From the NCBI RefSeq assembly GCF_000764325.1, contig NZ_JMCG01000002.1, positions 186,001 through 250,000 on the forward strand: DNA of 64,000 nucleotides, given 5' to 3'. The notes below the pieces were generated by a model. It did no database searches. It worked only from the letters and a program-made list of their open reading frames with translations, and was not told where the DNA came from. Source of the DNA: Vibrio navarrensis. Its GTDB lineage: Bacteria > Pseudomonadota > Gammaproteobacteria > Enterobacterales > Vibrionaceae. Numbering within the stretch: position 1 is the stretch's first letter; each line of letters opens with the position of its first letter. The translations under genes were made by a program, and so were the position numbers. Shown here piece by piece: positions 1 through 10,132 of the stretch.

Positions 1-278
1 ATTGCCACACAGACTGGGTCGACAACCACTTACAAAAACGCGTTGACGTTGCAACCAACACACCGCTCATTTCATAAACTTTCCTAAATATAATACAACT
101 GATGGGCAAATAATACGTTGCATTGATTAGACGAATAATAAAACAGCGTTTCTTGTATAAAGGCTTTTTCAGTGCACAAAATGAAGCACAATCTTTCAGG
201 CATTTAACATTTCTTGACCTTATTCATTGTCAGACGCGCTCAGTCGTACTAAGTTGAAACCACAATGATAATCGGAGT
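1..278. other. Upstream intergenic region, no firm gene
   Basis: This A+T-rich stretch precedes the first clear gene. On the minus strand a short open frame runs from an ATG at 68-70 off the left edge of the window, reading MSGVLVATSTRFCKW at its start. It has a loose AGGAAAG about ten bases upstream. It could be the first codons of a gene lying to the left, but too little is visible to call it. Nothing else is recognisable here. Confidence 0.3.
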
Positions 279-284
279 ATGTCC

Positions 285-518
285 ATGAAATTTACCGAAG
301 AGCACATCGCAGAACTGAACCTATTACTTCAGTTCGATTTAAGTAGCGCAGCCACAGGTATTAAAGTTCACAAAGAAGCCTCTCAATCGGCGCAAGAAGC
401 GGTAAAACGTCTATTTGACAAAGGGTTATGCACACAAATTGATGGCGGTTATTTGACCGACGAAGGAATTGAAGTCGCGGAGCATGCGGAGCGTACGCTT
501 AGAGTACTCAGTTCTTAG
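285..518 (+). CDS. TIGR02647-family small conserved protein
   Basis: This is a 77-residue cytoplasmic protein whose opening (KFTEEHIAELNLLLQFDLSS) and YLTDEG segment match what I recall of the TIGR02647 family of small gammaproteobacterial proteins, described as possibly DNA-binding. The function is unknown. I chose the ATG at 285 because CGGAG at 273-277 lies at normal spacing from it, while the in-frame ATG at 279 would nearly touch that site. The protein is mostly helical with a short beta hairpin near GGYLTDEG, compatible with a winged-helix fold, which is inference. A hairpin at 594-619 with a T-run lies about 75 bases past the stop and probably ends the transcript. Confidence 0.75.
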   Translation: MKFTEEHIAELNLLLQFDLSSAATGIKVHKEASQSAQEAVKRLFDKGLCTQIDGGYLTDEGIEVAEHAERTLRVLSS

Positions 519-669
519 TCGTATTGAATAGACGCTTAACGCGCTCAATAACGGCCAGCCTATCAACTTGAGCCAATCCTTGATTAAAAGTATCACGCCA
601 CTGAATTCCCAGTGGCGTGTTTTTAAAGGCAATATGGAGCTGTTTTTCGACCAATAGCTTCTCATTCAT
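508..669 (-). CDS. Possible 53-residue protein (uncertain)
   Basis: An open frame runs from an ATG at 667-669 to 508, beginning MNEKLLVEKQLHIAF. The composition looks protein-like (hydrophobic and charged residues alternate, few rare codons), and a weak GAGTG lies five bases before the start. A longer start at 702 is possible. No family is recognised. Against it, the frame overlaps the end of the upstream gene on the opposite strand and contains a perfect terminator-like hairpin (594-619), which could be the real function of this DNA. Confidence 0.3.
   Translation of the reverse strand: MNEKLLVEKQLHIAFKNTPLGIQWRDTFNQGLAQVDRLAVIERVKRLFNTTKN
594..624 (+). terminator. Rho-independent terminator candidate
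   Basis: The arms CACGCCACTG (594-603) and CAGTGGCGTG (610-619) are perfectly complementary over 10 bp with a 6-base loop, followed by TTTTT. It probably terminates the small gene ending at 518, though it lies inside an uncertain frame on the other strand. Confidence 0.6.
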
Positions 670-802
670 TTTCACTCGCTGACGGAGAAAGTCCACTTGC
701 AAGCGTTAGCGTAATTCGGCTGGCATTTTTAGCAGAACACTGTTTAGATGCGCTTAATGTTGCAATAAGTACTGTTTTGAGAAATTGATTTAAGGTTTAG
801 CG

Positions 803-1657
803 ATGAAAAACATTCTTATCATTGGAACGGGTTGGCTCGGTTTCCCTCTAGCACAAACACTCACAACGCTTGGCCATACGGTGTTTATTACCCGTCGCTC
901 ACAAGAGGCGCTCGAAAGCCTCGATTTCCCCCAAAGCAGAAAATGGCCGCTGGATCTCAATCATTCTGATGCACACCAACAGCTCAGCCACTATCTCAAT
1001 ACAAGAAAATTTGACGTGGTCATTGGCTGTTTTCCTCCCGGCTTTCGCAAGGGCCAAGGCGCTGAGTATGCCCAGCACTGGCAACTGATTGTCGATGCGC
1101 TTCGCAGCTCACCTGCAACTAAGGTGATAATGATAAGCTCAACCACGGTTTATCCAAATCGTGCTGAGAAAATGGTCGAAGATGCGGCCAATTTGGCGAT
1201 AGCGCAAAATAATCACCAATTTAGCGACAAAGCGCGCATCATGCTGCAAGCAGAAAACGCACTCGTTCAATCTGGCCACCCTTTCACCATTTTGCGCTTG
1301 AGTGGCTTGATTGGACCACAACGTCATCCGGCACGATTTGTCGCACACTTAAAGCAAGTGAGCCGCCTTGCACCCGCCAATATGTTGCATCAGCAAGACG
1401 CCGTGAGTGCCGCGGTTTTTGCCGTCACTCATGCTGATGATCAGATCCTCAACGTGACAACGCCGCGCACCGTCGATAAGGCGACGTTTTATCAAAGCGC
1501 TTTAGACGCGGCAGGGATGCCCGTGATGTTACCTGAGATAGTCGATGTAGCAGATAAAGAGATCAGCGCCGAAAAGCTGCTCTCGCTGGGGTTTGAGTTT
1601 CACTATCAATCCACTTTGGATGCCTTGTCACTGCCTAGTGAGGCAAAGGGGCAGTAA
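803..1657 (+). CDS. NAD(P)-dependent epimerase/SDR-like protein (YeeZ type)
   Basis: This 284-residue protein begins with a Rossmann nucleotide-binding motif (MKNILIIGTGWLGFPLAQ; the GTGWLG glycines lie near residues 8-13). It continues with a strand-turn MISSTTVYPN near residue 112 that corresponds to the catalytic Ser/Thr and Tyr region of extended SDR epimerases. The canonical YxxxK is not obvious, so the enzyme may be divergent or bind a cofactor for another purpose. The closest recalled relative is E. coli YeeZ, a putative epimerase without a proven substrate. AAGGT lies about seven bases before the ATG. It is monocistronic, facing tdk. Confidence 0.75.
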   Translation: MKNILIIGTGWLGFPLAQTLTTLGHTVFITRRSQEALESLDFPQSRKWPLDLNHSDAHQQLSHYLNTRKFDVVIGCFPPGFRKGQGAEYAQHWQLIVDALRSSPATKVIMISSTTVYPNRAEKMVEDAANLAIAQNNHQFSDKARIMLQAENALVQSGHPFTILRLSGLIGPQRHPARFVAHLKQVSRLAPANMLHQQDAVSAAVFAVTHADDQILNVTTPRTVDKATFYQSALDAAGMPVMLPEIVDVADKEISAEKLLSLGFEFHYQSTLDALSLPSEAKGQ

Positions 1658-1671
1658 GAAGGTTAGACAAC

Positions 1672-1700
1672 GGGCTGCCATAAAAAACTCAAGGCAGCCC
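1672..1700. terminator. Convergent stem-loop between epimerase-like gene and tdk
   Basis: GGGCTGCC (1672-1679) pairs with GGCAGCCC (1693-1700) around a 13-base loop. It lies between two converging genes and may stop transcription from both sides, but neither side has a good T-run. Confidence 0.4.
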
Positions 1701-1709
1701 TATAATACG

Positions 1710-2288
1710 TTACTTGCCAAGCGCTTCTTTGTAGTGCTGACGACAAACCGACACATAACGATCATTGCCACCAATAGCCACCTGATCCCCCTCTGCAATG
1801 GCATTACCATGCTCATCGGTGCGAATGACCATGTTGGCTTTTCGGCCACAGTGACAGATGGTTTTCAGCTCGATTAACTTATCAGCCCACGAAAGCAGAT
1901 ACTTGCTGCCTTCAAACAACTCACCGAGAAAATCCGTGCGCAGACCATAACACAGCACTGGGATGCCAAGCTTATCGACCACTTCAGTCAACTGATAGAC
2001 CTGCTCTTTCGACAAAAACTGGCTTTCATCCACCAGTACACAGTGCCGTTTTTCTGCTTGGTTTAATCTGGCAATCTCATGATAAAGATCGCTTTCGCCA
2101 GTGAACAAATGCGCTTCTGCTTGCAAACCGATGCGAGAGCTCACCTTGCCGACACCATAACGATCGTCCAATGCGGCGGTAAAAATAACCGGCGTCATGC
2201 CCCGCTCTTGATAGTTAAATGCCGATTGAAGAAGCGTTGTTGATTTACCCGCATTCATTGCTGAGTAGTAAAAATACATCTGAGCCAC
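1710..2288 (-). CDS. tdk: Thymidine kinase
   Basis: This protein of 192 residues transfers the gamma-phosphate of ATP to thymidine in the nucleoside salvage pathway. The family marks are visible in order: a P-loop variant SAMNAGKST at residues 9-17, a Walker-B-like VLVDESQF near residue 88, and two cysteine pairs near the C-terminus (CHCG and a final C before RQHY) that hold the structural zinc in type II thymidine kinases. The length is normal for the family (about 190-205). It lies downstream of cysS on the same strand but is separated from it by a strong hairpin, so it is probably transcribed alone. Confidence 0.95.
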   Translation of the reverse strand: MAQMYFYYSAMNAGKSTTLLQSAFNYQERGMTPVIFTAALDDRYGVGKVSSRIGLQAEAHLFTGESDLYHEIARLNQAEKRHCVLVDESQFLSKEQVYQLTEVVDKLGIPVLCYGLRTDFLGELFEGSKYLLSWADKLIELKTICHCGRKANMVIRTDEHGNAIAEGDQVAIGGNDRYVSVCRQHYKEALGK

Positions 2289-2324
2289 AGATTGCTACCT
2301 AAATGAAAAGTGAAAGATTCAAAG

Positions 2325-2350
2325 AAAAGGGCTGAATAATCAGCCCTTTT
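2325..2350 (-). terminator. cysS terminator
   Basis: The arms AAAAGGGCTGA and TCAGCCCTTTT surround a 4-base loop. Read on the minus strand the stem is followed by CTTTG after a TTTT, just past the cysS stop and before tdk. Confidence 0.7.
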
Positions 2351-2363
2351 TAAAAAGATATAA

Positions 2364-3746
2364 TTATTTGCGACGCCAGCTCGTCCCTTCTGGGCCATCT
2401 TCCAGAACGATGCCCATCTCGTTGAGTCTGTCGCGAGCCAAATCAGCGTTAGCCCAATCTTTCGCCGCGCGCGAGTCATTACGCAGCTTGATCAGTGCTT
2501 CGATTTCAGCCACTTCATCGTCATTACCGGCATCGCCTTTGAGAAACGCTTCTGGATCTTGATGCAAAATACCAATCACATCCGCCAGTTCACGCATCAG
2601 CGCACCAAGCGCGCTCGCTTTCTCGAGGCTTTCGGTTTTTAAGCGGTTAACTTCGCGAGCCATATCAAACAGCACTGAATACGCTTCTGGGGTATTGAAA
2701 TCGTCGTTCATTGCGGTGGTAAAACGCGTTACATACTCTTCACCACCGGCTGGTGCGGCGCTGAGATCCAAACCACGCAGGGCAGTGTACAAGCGCTCAA
2801 GCGATGCACGTGCTTGGTTTAAGTTCTCTTCGCTGTAGTTTAGTTGGCTGCGGTAATGACCTGACATTAAGAAGTAGCGTACCGTTTCTGCATCGTAGTG
2901 AGACAGCACGTCGCGAATGGTGAAGAAGTTACCGAGTGATTTTGACATTTTCTCTTTGTCGACCATCACCATGCCGCTGTGCATCCAAGTGTTAACGTAC
3001 TTGGTGTCATGCGCGCAGCAAGATTGCGCGATTTCGTTTTCGTGGTGCGGGAACTGCAAGTCCGAGCCGCCGCCGTGAATATCAAAGTGGTTGCCAAGAA
3101 TTGACGAGTTCATCGCAGAACATTCGATGTGCCAACCCGGACGACCCGGGCCCCATGGCGATTCCCACGTTGGTTCGCCCGGTTTAGACATTTTCCACAG
3201 AACAAAATCCAGTGGGCAGCGTTTGGCCGTTTCCACATCCACGCGAGCACCCGCTTGCAGTTGATCCAGATCTTGCTTCGACAGCTTGCCATATTCGTCA
3301 AACTTATTGACTTCAAACATCACGTCGCCATTGTCGGCCACATAGGCAAAACCGCGCTCAATCAACTTCTCGACCAGCTCAATAATCTCTTGGATGTATT
3401 GAGTGGCACGCGGCTCGACATCCGGACGCTTCATATTCAAGGCATCGAAATCGGCATGCATTTCACCAATCAGACGCTCGGTCAGTGAGTCACACGATTC
3501 ACCGTTTTCGGCTGCGCGTTTGATGATCTTGTCGTCGATATCAGTGATGTTACGCACAAATGTCAGGTCATAGCCTAAGTAGCGAAGGTAACGAGAAACC
3601 ACATCAAACGACACAAACGTGCGGCCATGCCCGATGTGACAAAGATCATAGATGGTCACCCCACAGACATACATGCCAACTTTACCGGCCGTAATTGGTT
3701 TGAATTCCTCTTTCTGTCTGGTGAGTGTGTTATATATCTTCAACAT
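2364..3746 (-). CDS. cysS: Cysteinyl-tRNA synthetase
   Basis: This is a class I aminoacyl-tRNA synthetase of 460 residues that charges tRNA-Cys. The HIGH signature is present (HIGHGRTF, near residue 37), as is the KMSKS loop (KMSKSLGN, near residue 265). Likely zinc ligands are the Cys in YVCGVT, the Cys in WHIECSAM and the His/Glu in HHENE, the set that discriminates cysteine in the E. coli enzyme. The C-terminal helical anticodon-binding part is complete. The divergent neighbour is ppiB, about 200 bases away, an arrangement conserved in gammaproteobacteria. Confidence 0.97.
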   Translation of the reverse strand: MLKIYNTLTRQKEEFKPITAGKVGMYVCGVTIYDLCHIGHGRTFVSFDVVSRYLRYLGYDLTFVRNITDIDDKIIKRAAENGESCDSLTERLIGEMHADFDALNMKRPDVEPRATQYIQEIIELVEKLIERGFAYVADNGDVMFEVNKFDEYGKLSKQDLDQLQAGARVDVETAKRCPLDFVLWKMSKPGEPTWESPWGPGRPGWHIECSAMNSSILGNHFDIHGGGSDLQFPHHENEIAQSCCAHDTKYVNTWMHSGMVMVDKEKMSKSLGNFFTIRDVLSHYDAETVRYFLMSGHYRSQLNYSEENLNQARASLERLYTALRGLDLSAAPAGGEEYVTRFTTAMNDDFNTPEAYSVLFDMAREVNRLKTESLEKASALGALMRELADVIGILHQDPEAFLKGDAGNDDEVAEIEALIKLRNDSRAAKDWANADLARDRLNEMGIVLEDGPEGTSWRRK

Positions 3747-3946
3747 GATCTCTATCTAAGCTTGTGAATGAATTACAGGAGGGCGAGTATATCAACTCAA
3801 TCTCTAATAGGTAATAGCAATTAACCGATAAAACGATAAACGGCTAAACTTCAGACACAAAACCTCGAAATGTTCGCACTGCGTTTGCATGCGACTGAAC
3901 TTAGGCTAGAATTCTCATTTTGACAAAAACAGTAAAGGAACAGCGC

Positions 3947-4441
3947 ATGATCACCCTGCACACAAATTTTGGTGACATTAAGATTCAATTGAACGAAGAA
4001 AAAGCACCGGAAACCAGTGCGAACTTCCTACAGTACTGCCGTGACGGTTTCTACGACAACACTCTGTTCCACCGTGTTATCGATGGTTTTATGATTCAAG
4101 GCGGCGGCATGGAATCGGGTCTGCGTGAAAAACAAACCCGTTCACCGATCAAAAATGAAGCGAACAACGGTTTGAGCAACAAAATCGGTACTATCGCAAT
4201 GGCGCGTACCATGGAACCGCATTCAGCCAGCTCACAGTTCTTCATCAACGTAAACAACAATACCTTCCTGGATTTCCGCTCTGAAAGCCTAGATGGTTGG
4301 GGCTACTGTGTGTTTGGTGAAGTGGTTGAAGGCATGGATGTAGTGAACAAAATTAAAGGTGTGAGCACAGGTTCTCGTGGCATGCATCAAGATGTACCAC
4401 TAGAAGAAGTGGTTATCACTGGCACCACTATTCACGCGTAA
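3947..4441 (+). CDS. ppiB: Peptidyl-prolyl cis-trans isomerase B (cyclophilin)
   Basis: This 164-residue cytoplasmic cyclophilin catalyses cis-trans isomerisation of prolyl bonds. Cyclophilin signatures are clear: [14 protein letters not shown] near residue 43 (with the catalytic Arg) and [11 protein letters not shown] near residue 95. I place the start at the ATG at 3947, which gives the family N-terminus [11 protein letters not shown] and is preceded by AAAGGAA at normal spacing. An upstream in-frame ATG-less extension would add nine unconserved residues. There is no signal peptide, which separates it from periplasmic PpiA. A GC-rich hairpin follows the stop and reaches into the lpxH leader. 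Confidence 0.95.
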   Translation: MITLHTNFGDIKIQLNEEKAPETSANFLQYCRDGFYDNTLFHRVIDGFMIQGGGMESGLREKQTRSPIKNEANNGLSNKIGTIAMARTMEPHSASSQFFINVNNNTFLDFRSESLDGWGYCVFGEVVEGMDVVNKIKGVSTGSRGMHQDVPLEEVVITGTTIHA

Positions 4442-4474
4442 TAGCTCGCGGTATTTTCAACACGAAGAGTTGAT

Positions 4475-4498
4475 GGGGAGGCAATGCCTCCCCTTATT
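4475..4498 (+). terminator. ppiB terminator overlapping the lpxH leader
   Basis: GGGGAGGC (4475-4482) pairs with GCCTCCCC (4486-4493) around a 3-base loop and is followed by TTATTTC. It lies 9 bases before the lpxH start and contains the only Shine-Dalgarno-like sequence near that gene, so it may also affect lpxH translation. Confidence 0.6.
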
Positions 4499-4501
4499 TC
4501 T

Positions 4502-5230
4502 ATGACGACACTATTTATTTCAGACCTGCACCTTAGTCCCGCACGCAGCGACATTACCGAGTGTTTTGTCCGTTTTATGCGTGATGAAGCGCCTCACGCG
4601 GATGCCCTTTATGTCTTGGGCGACCTGTTTGAATTTTGGATTGGCGATGATGACCAAACGCCGTTTGCCAATCAAATTCGCTCCGAGTTCAAAAGGTTAA
4701 CCGAAAGCGGCGTTGCGGTTTATTTCGTACAAGGAAACCGTGACTTTCTGCTGGGTAAGCGCTTTTGCAAACAAACGGGCATAACGCTGCTGGCAGACGT
4801 CACTACCATAGATCTGTATGGACGAAAGGCGGTGATTTTACACGGTGATACTCTTTGCACCGATGATGTCAGCTATCAAAAATTTCGCCGTACCGTGCAT
4901 CAACCTTGGCTGCAATGGCTGTTTAAACGCATTCCTTGGATGATCAAAAAGCGTATTGTTGCCAAAGTCCAGTCCGGTGTTCGCGACGACAAGAGTCATA
5001 AATCACTTGAGATTATGGACGTCAATCAGGAAGAAGTCGAAAAGGTGATGGCGCAATATCAGGTTACACTGATGATTCATGGCCATACCCACAGACCTAA
5101 CGTCCATCACTTCGAAAATGCGCAAGGACAAATGACACGTATTGTTCTTGGCGACTGGTATCAACAAGGCTCGGTTTTACGTGTCACGGCAGAACGGTGT
5201 GAGCTGCAAACTCGGCCATTCACCGCTTAA
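4502..5230 (+). CDS. lpxH: UDP-2,3-diacylglucosamine diphosphatase
   Basis: This 242-residue calcineurin-like metallophosphoesterase hydrolyses UDP-2,3-diacylglucosamine to lipid X, the fourth step of lipid A synthesis, at the inner face of the cytoplasmic membrane. The metal-binding motifs appear in order: SDLHL near residue 8, [11 protein letters not shown] near residue 41, GNRDFL near residue 79, LHGDTL near residue 114 and HGHTHRP near residue 195. The start at 4502 gives the family N-terminus [12 protein letters not shown]; the ATG at 4484 would add MPPLIS and lies inside a hairpin. No good ribosome site lies directly before 4502. The ppiB-lpxH pair follows cysS divergently, as in E. coli. 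Confidence 0.95.
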   Translation: MTTLFISDLHLSPARSDITECFVRFMRDEAPHADALYVLGDLFEFWIGDDDQTPFANQIRSEFKRLTESGVAVYFVQGNRDFLLGKRFCKQTGITLLADVTTIDLYGRKAVILHGDTLCTDDVSYQKFRRTVHQPWLQWLFKRIPWMIKKRIVAKVQSGVRDDKSHKSLEIMDVNQEEVEKVMAQYQVTLMIHGHTHRPNVHHFENAQGQMTRIVLGDWYQQGSVLRVTAERCELQTRPFTA

Positions 5231-5351
5231 GAGACAACAAAAAGTAAAGAGATGACCGGGTTGGCAAACTGTCGTATTGAACATAGATCTTTTGTTAAAA
5301 CTCGCTATCATCAAGACAAACTCACTGCGTTGATCAGATTAAGTAAACCAC

Positions 5352-6566
5352 TTGAAGTATTCATACGTTGCACGACAGCCCATTCTAAACCGGAATAAAA
5401 AGACGATTGGCTACGAGCTCCTGTTCAGGGATGGACCGAAAAATACCTTTCCTGAAGTTGAGCCGGAGCTGGCTACCAGCCGTCTGCTGTCCGATCATTT
5501 TTTGTCCACCCATTACAGCACGCTGGGCAACAAACTGGGTTTTGTTAATTTTCCCTATCAAAGCCTGCTCAATCTCGTCCCTACCCTGTTTCCCAAAGAA
5601 AGCTTAGTGGTAGAGATTTTAGAAGATTGTCCGCCGACGGATGAACTACTTGAAGCGATTAAAACGCTGCACCGTGCAGGCTATCGCATCGCTTTGGATG
5701 ACTTTGTGCCGAACCGTGCTTGGAAACGCTTTCTGCCTTTTATCCACATTATTAAATTTGATATCCGTATCGTCCCGATTGAGAAAGCGGCCGTCTATAT
5801 TGGATCACTCGCCCGCCTTAATATTGAATTCTTGGCAGAGAAGGTCGAAACCTATCAAGAGTATGAACAAGCGATCGATGCAGGCTTTCACTATTTTCAA
5901 GGCTACTTTTTTAGTAAGCCAGAAATGATTCAGAAAAAGAAGCTCAACCCTTCGTTTCTCACCGTGGTGCAACTTTGTAAAGAGATCGCCGACGAGCCGA
6001 TAGATTTTAATGAAGTGGAACGGCTGTTTTCCATTGATGTGACGCTCTCTTACAAGCTGATGACCTATGTCAACTCGGGTTACACCTTAGCGGCGAAAAT
6101 TAAGTCGTTTCGTCAGGCTCTAATTTACCTTGGTGAAGATAGATTAAGACGCTTTATCTCTTTGGTTGCGGTGGCATCGGTACAAGAAGATAAGCCGGAT
6201 TCGCTCTACGCGCTCGCTGTGCAACGCGCTCGAGCTTGCGAACTATTGCTTGGATACACCAAAGCGCAGTACGATCCGGGGCAAGCATTTCTAACTGGTC
6301 TATTTTCACTTTTAGACTCCCTGCTTGACCAACCACTCAACGACATCCTGAACGACATTCCGGTCGACGAAGAAGTCAAAACTGCTCTTATCGAGCGAGA
6401 AGGATTGCTTGGCTATCTACTCTCGATGATCATCGCTTACGAACAAGCGGACTGGGAACTGGCCAGCAGATATCAACAACAGCTCGATATCAGTGAAAAT
6501 CAGTTGTGTAAAGCCTACAGCCAAGCGACTAGTTGGACACAAGAACTGCTTTCGCAAACATCGTAA
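5352..6566 (+). CDS. EAL-HDOD signalling protein, degenerate EAL
   Basis: This 404-residue cytoplasmic protein has an N-terminal EAL domain (about 1-200) and a C-terminal HDOD domain (about 205-400), the YuxH-like architecture. Several EAL positions survive (ELLFR, the Asn of VNFP, the Glu of VVEILED, the DD of ALDDF, Lys/Asp of IKFD, the Gln of FQGYFFSKP). However, the DDFGTG loop reads DDFVPN and the AEGVE glycine is Lys. It is therefore probably weak or inactive as a cyclic-di-GMP phosphodiesterase and may act as a binding protein. The start is a TTG at 5352: an in-frame TAA lies at 5340-5342 and no ATG suits. Vibrio homologues are linked to motility and biofilm control, which is recalled rather than shown. 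Confidence 0.85.
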   Translation: MKYSYVARQPILNRNKKTIGYELLFRDGPKNTFPEVEPELATSRLLSDHFLSTHYSTLGNKLGFVNFPYQSLLNLVPTLFPKESLVVEILEDCPPTDELLEAIKTLHRAGYRIALDDFVPNRAWKRFLPFIHIIKFDIRIVPIEKAAVYIGSLARLNIEFLAEKVETYQEYEQAIDAGFHYFQGYFFSKPEMIQKKKLNPSFLTVVQLCKEIADEPIDFNEVERLFSIDVTLSYKLMTYVNSGYTLAAKIKSFRQALIYLGEDRLRRFISLVAVASVQEDKPDSLYALAVQRARACELLLGYTKAQYDPGQAFLTGLFSLLDSLLDQPLNDILNDIPVDEEVKTALIEREGLLGYLLSMIIAYEQADWELASRYQQQLDISENQLCKAYSQATSWTQELLSQTS

Positions 6567-6582
6567 TCGAGTATATTGCCGC

Positions 6583-6606
6583 AAGCCCTCCTAGCGAGGG
6601 CTTTGT
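6583..6606 (+). terminator. Terminator of the EAL-HDOD gene
   Basis: AAGCCCTC (6583-6590) pairs with GAGGGCTT (6596-6603), followed by TGTGTTTC. It lies 16 bases past the stop. Confidence 0.7.
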
Positions 6607-6631
6607 GTTTCTATTTTAGCTGGATACCGTT

Positions 6632-7132
6632 ATGTCTTTATGCCCTTGTGGTTCTCAACTCACCTATCAACACTGCTGTGAAAAAGCACACCGTAATCAT
6701 AGTAATGCGACAACGCCGGAACAGTTGATGCGCTCGCGCTACACTGCTCATGTGTTGGGTTTGGTCGATTACGTTGTGAATACCTACCACCCAAGCTGCC
6801 ATGCCGAAGAACAGCGCGAAGGCATCGCTGAATCCATTGAGAATGATTGGTGCAAGCTTGAAGTGGTCAAAGCAGAAGCGGGAAGCAACGAGAACGAAGG
6901 TTTTGTCGAGTTCAAGGCCTACTTTAAGGAAGACGACAAGCAATATTGCTTAAGCGAACGCTCACGTTTCGTTAAAGAAGAGGGGCTTTGGTATTACATT
7001 GATGGCACGTTTCCAGACGAAGAAGCCGAGCCAGACCCACGTCTTAGTCAATCCATTAGCAGCTTGAAAGTCGGGCGCAATGATCCCTGTATTTGTGGTA
7101 GTGGCAAAAAGTTTAAGAAGTGTTGTGGGTGA
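6632..7132 (+). CDS. YchJ-family SEC-C motif protein
   Basis: This 166-residue cytoplasmic protein belongs to the YchJ (UPF0225) family. It carries two cysteine-rich zinc-binding SEC-C motifs at its ends: [16 protein letters not shown] at about residues 3-18 and [16 protein letters not shown] at the very C-terminus. An NTF2-like alpha/beta core lies between them ([15 protein letters not shown] to [15 protein letters not shown]). The SEC-C tail resembles the SecB-binding tail of SecA, but no function is proven for YchJ. It is monocistronic, preceded by a terminator and followed by a repeat-rich spacer. Confidence 0.9.
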   Translation: MSLCPCGSQLTYQHCCEKAHRNHSNATTPEQLMRSRYTAHVLGLVDYVVNTYHPSCHAEEQREGIAESIENDWCKLEVVKAEAGSNENEGFVEFKAYFKEDDKQYCLSERSRFVKEEGLWYYIDGTFPDEEAEPDPRLSQSISSLKVGRNDPCICGSGKKFKKCCG

Positions 7133-7139
7133 AAGCAGG

Positions 7140-7365
7140 TTCTAGGTTTAAAAGGCAGATTCTAGGTTCTAGGACCTAAAATCTCGGATTACGGATTACG
7201 GATTACGGATTATTGCTCATATACTTAATAGATATTTCAACATTTGCGTATTCTGTAAGCGAAGCATCTGTATTCCATAACACTTGCTAAAATAAATAAA
7301 GTGCGCAAGACTCCCCGCGCACCCTACCTAGGATCTAGGTCCTATAACTTAGGACCTTTAACTTC
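7140..7365. repeat. Repeat-rich intergenic spacer
   Basis: The spacer between the YchJ-like gene and hisI-E holds four exact tandem copies of the 7-bp unit CGGATTA (7185-7212). On both sides it has variants of TCTAGGTTCTAGGACCT (7161-7176) and AGGATCTAGGTCCT near 7330, partly in inverted orientation. The two CTAGG-rich blocks can pair with each other. It looks like a small dispersed intergenic repeat of vibrios rather than a gene; no open frame of interest is present. It may also terminate the converging transcripts. Confidence 0.6.
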
Positions 7366-7367
7366 CC

Positions 7368-7999
7368 TTACTTATGACGCTCTTTGAGCTTGTTGATCAC
7401 ATCACTCAGCGACAGGCCTTGATCTTGCAAAAGCACCAACAAGTGATAAATCAAGTCGGCGGATTCACACACTAGTTCCGCCTTATCGCCCGACGTCGCC
7501 GCAAGCGCGACTTCAACACCTTCTTCGCCCACTTTCTGCGAAATACGCTTGGTACCGCGAGCGTATAAACTGGCGGTATAGGAAGAGTCAGGATCGGCAC
7601 TCTTGCGGGCAGCCAGTAGCTGCTCAAGTTGATGAAGCCACACCATTTGTGACTCCGCTTGCGCATCGCCATCCCAACACGTTGTCGTGCCAGTGTGGCA
7701 CGTCGGACCGATCGGCTTCACTTTGACCAGCAAGGTATCACTGTCACAATCCAACGCGATGTTCACCAACTGCAAAACGTTGCCTGAGGTTTCCCCTTTG
7801 GTCCAAAGACGCTCTTTAGTGCGAGAGAAAAACGTCACTTGCCCTGTTTCACTTGTTTTTGCCAATGCTTCTTGATTCATGTAACCCATCATCAGCACTT
7901 GGCTCGATTGAAAATCTTGTACGATGGCTGGTACCAAACCGTCGACTTTCTGCCAATCAATCCGTCCCTGCAGGGCGTTCACGTCTGCTGTACTAAAAC

Positions 8000-8003
<4 letters not shown>
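7368..8003 (-). CDS. hisIE: Bifunctional phosphoribosyl-AMP cyclohydrolase / phosphoribosyl-ATP diphosphatase
   Basis: This 211-residue fused enzyme performs steps 2 and 3 of histidine biosynthesis. The N-terminal cyclohydrolase domain (about 1-115) shows [12 protein letters not shown] (metal-binding aspartates) and CHTGTTTCW (zinc cysteines). The C-terminal diphosphatase domain (about 120-211) has the [10 protein letters not shown] helix with its metal-binding acidic residues. It is the last gene of the his operon; its ATG overlaps the hisF stop by 4 bases, so translation is probably coupled. Confidence 0.96.
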
Positions 8004-9504
<1,501 letters not shown>

Positions 9505-10119
9505 TTATAATTCTAAGAAGTTTTGTATCAGCTGCGCGCCCGCTTTTGAAGAACGCTCTGGGTGGAACTGCACGCCGTAGTAGTTACCACTTTGCACTGC
9601 GGCGGTGAACGGGTTGCCGTACTCACATTCTGCAATGGTGTAGCTACCGACTGGCATCGCAAAGCTGTGGACGAAGTAAAAATACTCCCCTTCCTCGATG
9701 CCTTTAAACAGAGGATGCCCATTTTTTGCCGACACGGTATTCCACCCCATATGCGGCAGCGGTAAATCGCCCGTTTCAAGTAGCTTCACTTCGCCATCAC
9801 ACAGGCCAAGACACTCAACCAGTTCGTCCGCTTTTTGGCCTTTTTCTTGAGAAACCTTACCCAAGAGTTGCATGCCCAAGCAGATACCGAGCAGCGGTTT
9901 TTCTACCTTCTTAACAAGATCAATCAGATCGCGCTCTGCGAGGTTTTTCATCGCTTCACTCGCAGTGCCTACGCCCGGAAGGAACAGCTTGTCGGCAGAG
10001 AGAACCACTTGCGGATCTCTGGAAATCACCACATCGTAGCCGAGACGTTCAATGGCAAATTTTACCGAAGAGACGTTGGCACAGCCTGTATCAATAATGA
10101 CCACTTTCTGTTGTGTCAC
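9505..10119 (-). CDS. hisH: Imidazole glycerol phosphate synthase, glutaminase subunit
   Basis: This 204-residue class I glutamine amidotransferase supplies ammonia to HisF. The catalytic triad is visible: Cys in [10 protein letters not shown] (about residue 80) and His/Glu in QFHPERSS (about 185-187). The start is a GTG at 10117-10119 giving [19 protein letters not shown] lies six bases before it. A longer frame upstream overlaps hisB and lacks conservation, so it is not used. It sits 13 bases after hisB. Confidence 0.95.
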   Translation of the reverse strand: MTQQKVVIIDTGCANVSSVKFAIERLGYDVVISRDPQVVLSADKLFLPGVGTASEAMKNLAERDLIDLVKKVEKPLLGICLGMQLLGKVSQEKGQKADELVECLGLCDGEVKLLETGDLPLPHMGWNTVSAKNGHPLFKGIEEGEYFYFVHSFAMPVGSYTIAECEYGNPFTAAVQSGNYYGVQFHPERSSKAGAQLIQNFLEL

Positions 10120-10132
10120 GGTTTTCTCTCCT

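Noticed and set aside
7185..7212. CRISPR-like array
   Set aside because: The repeats are only 7 bp with no spacers and no cas genes nearby; it is a simple tandem repeat.
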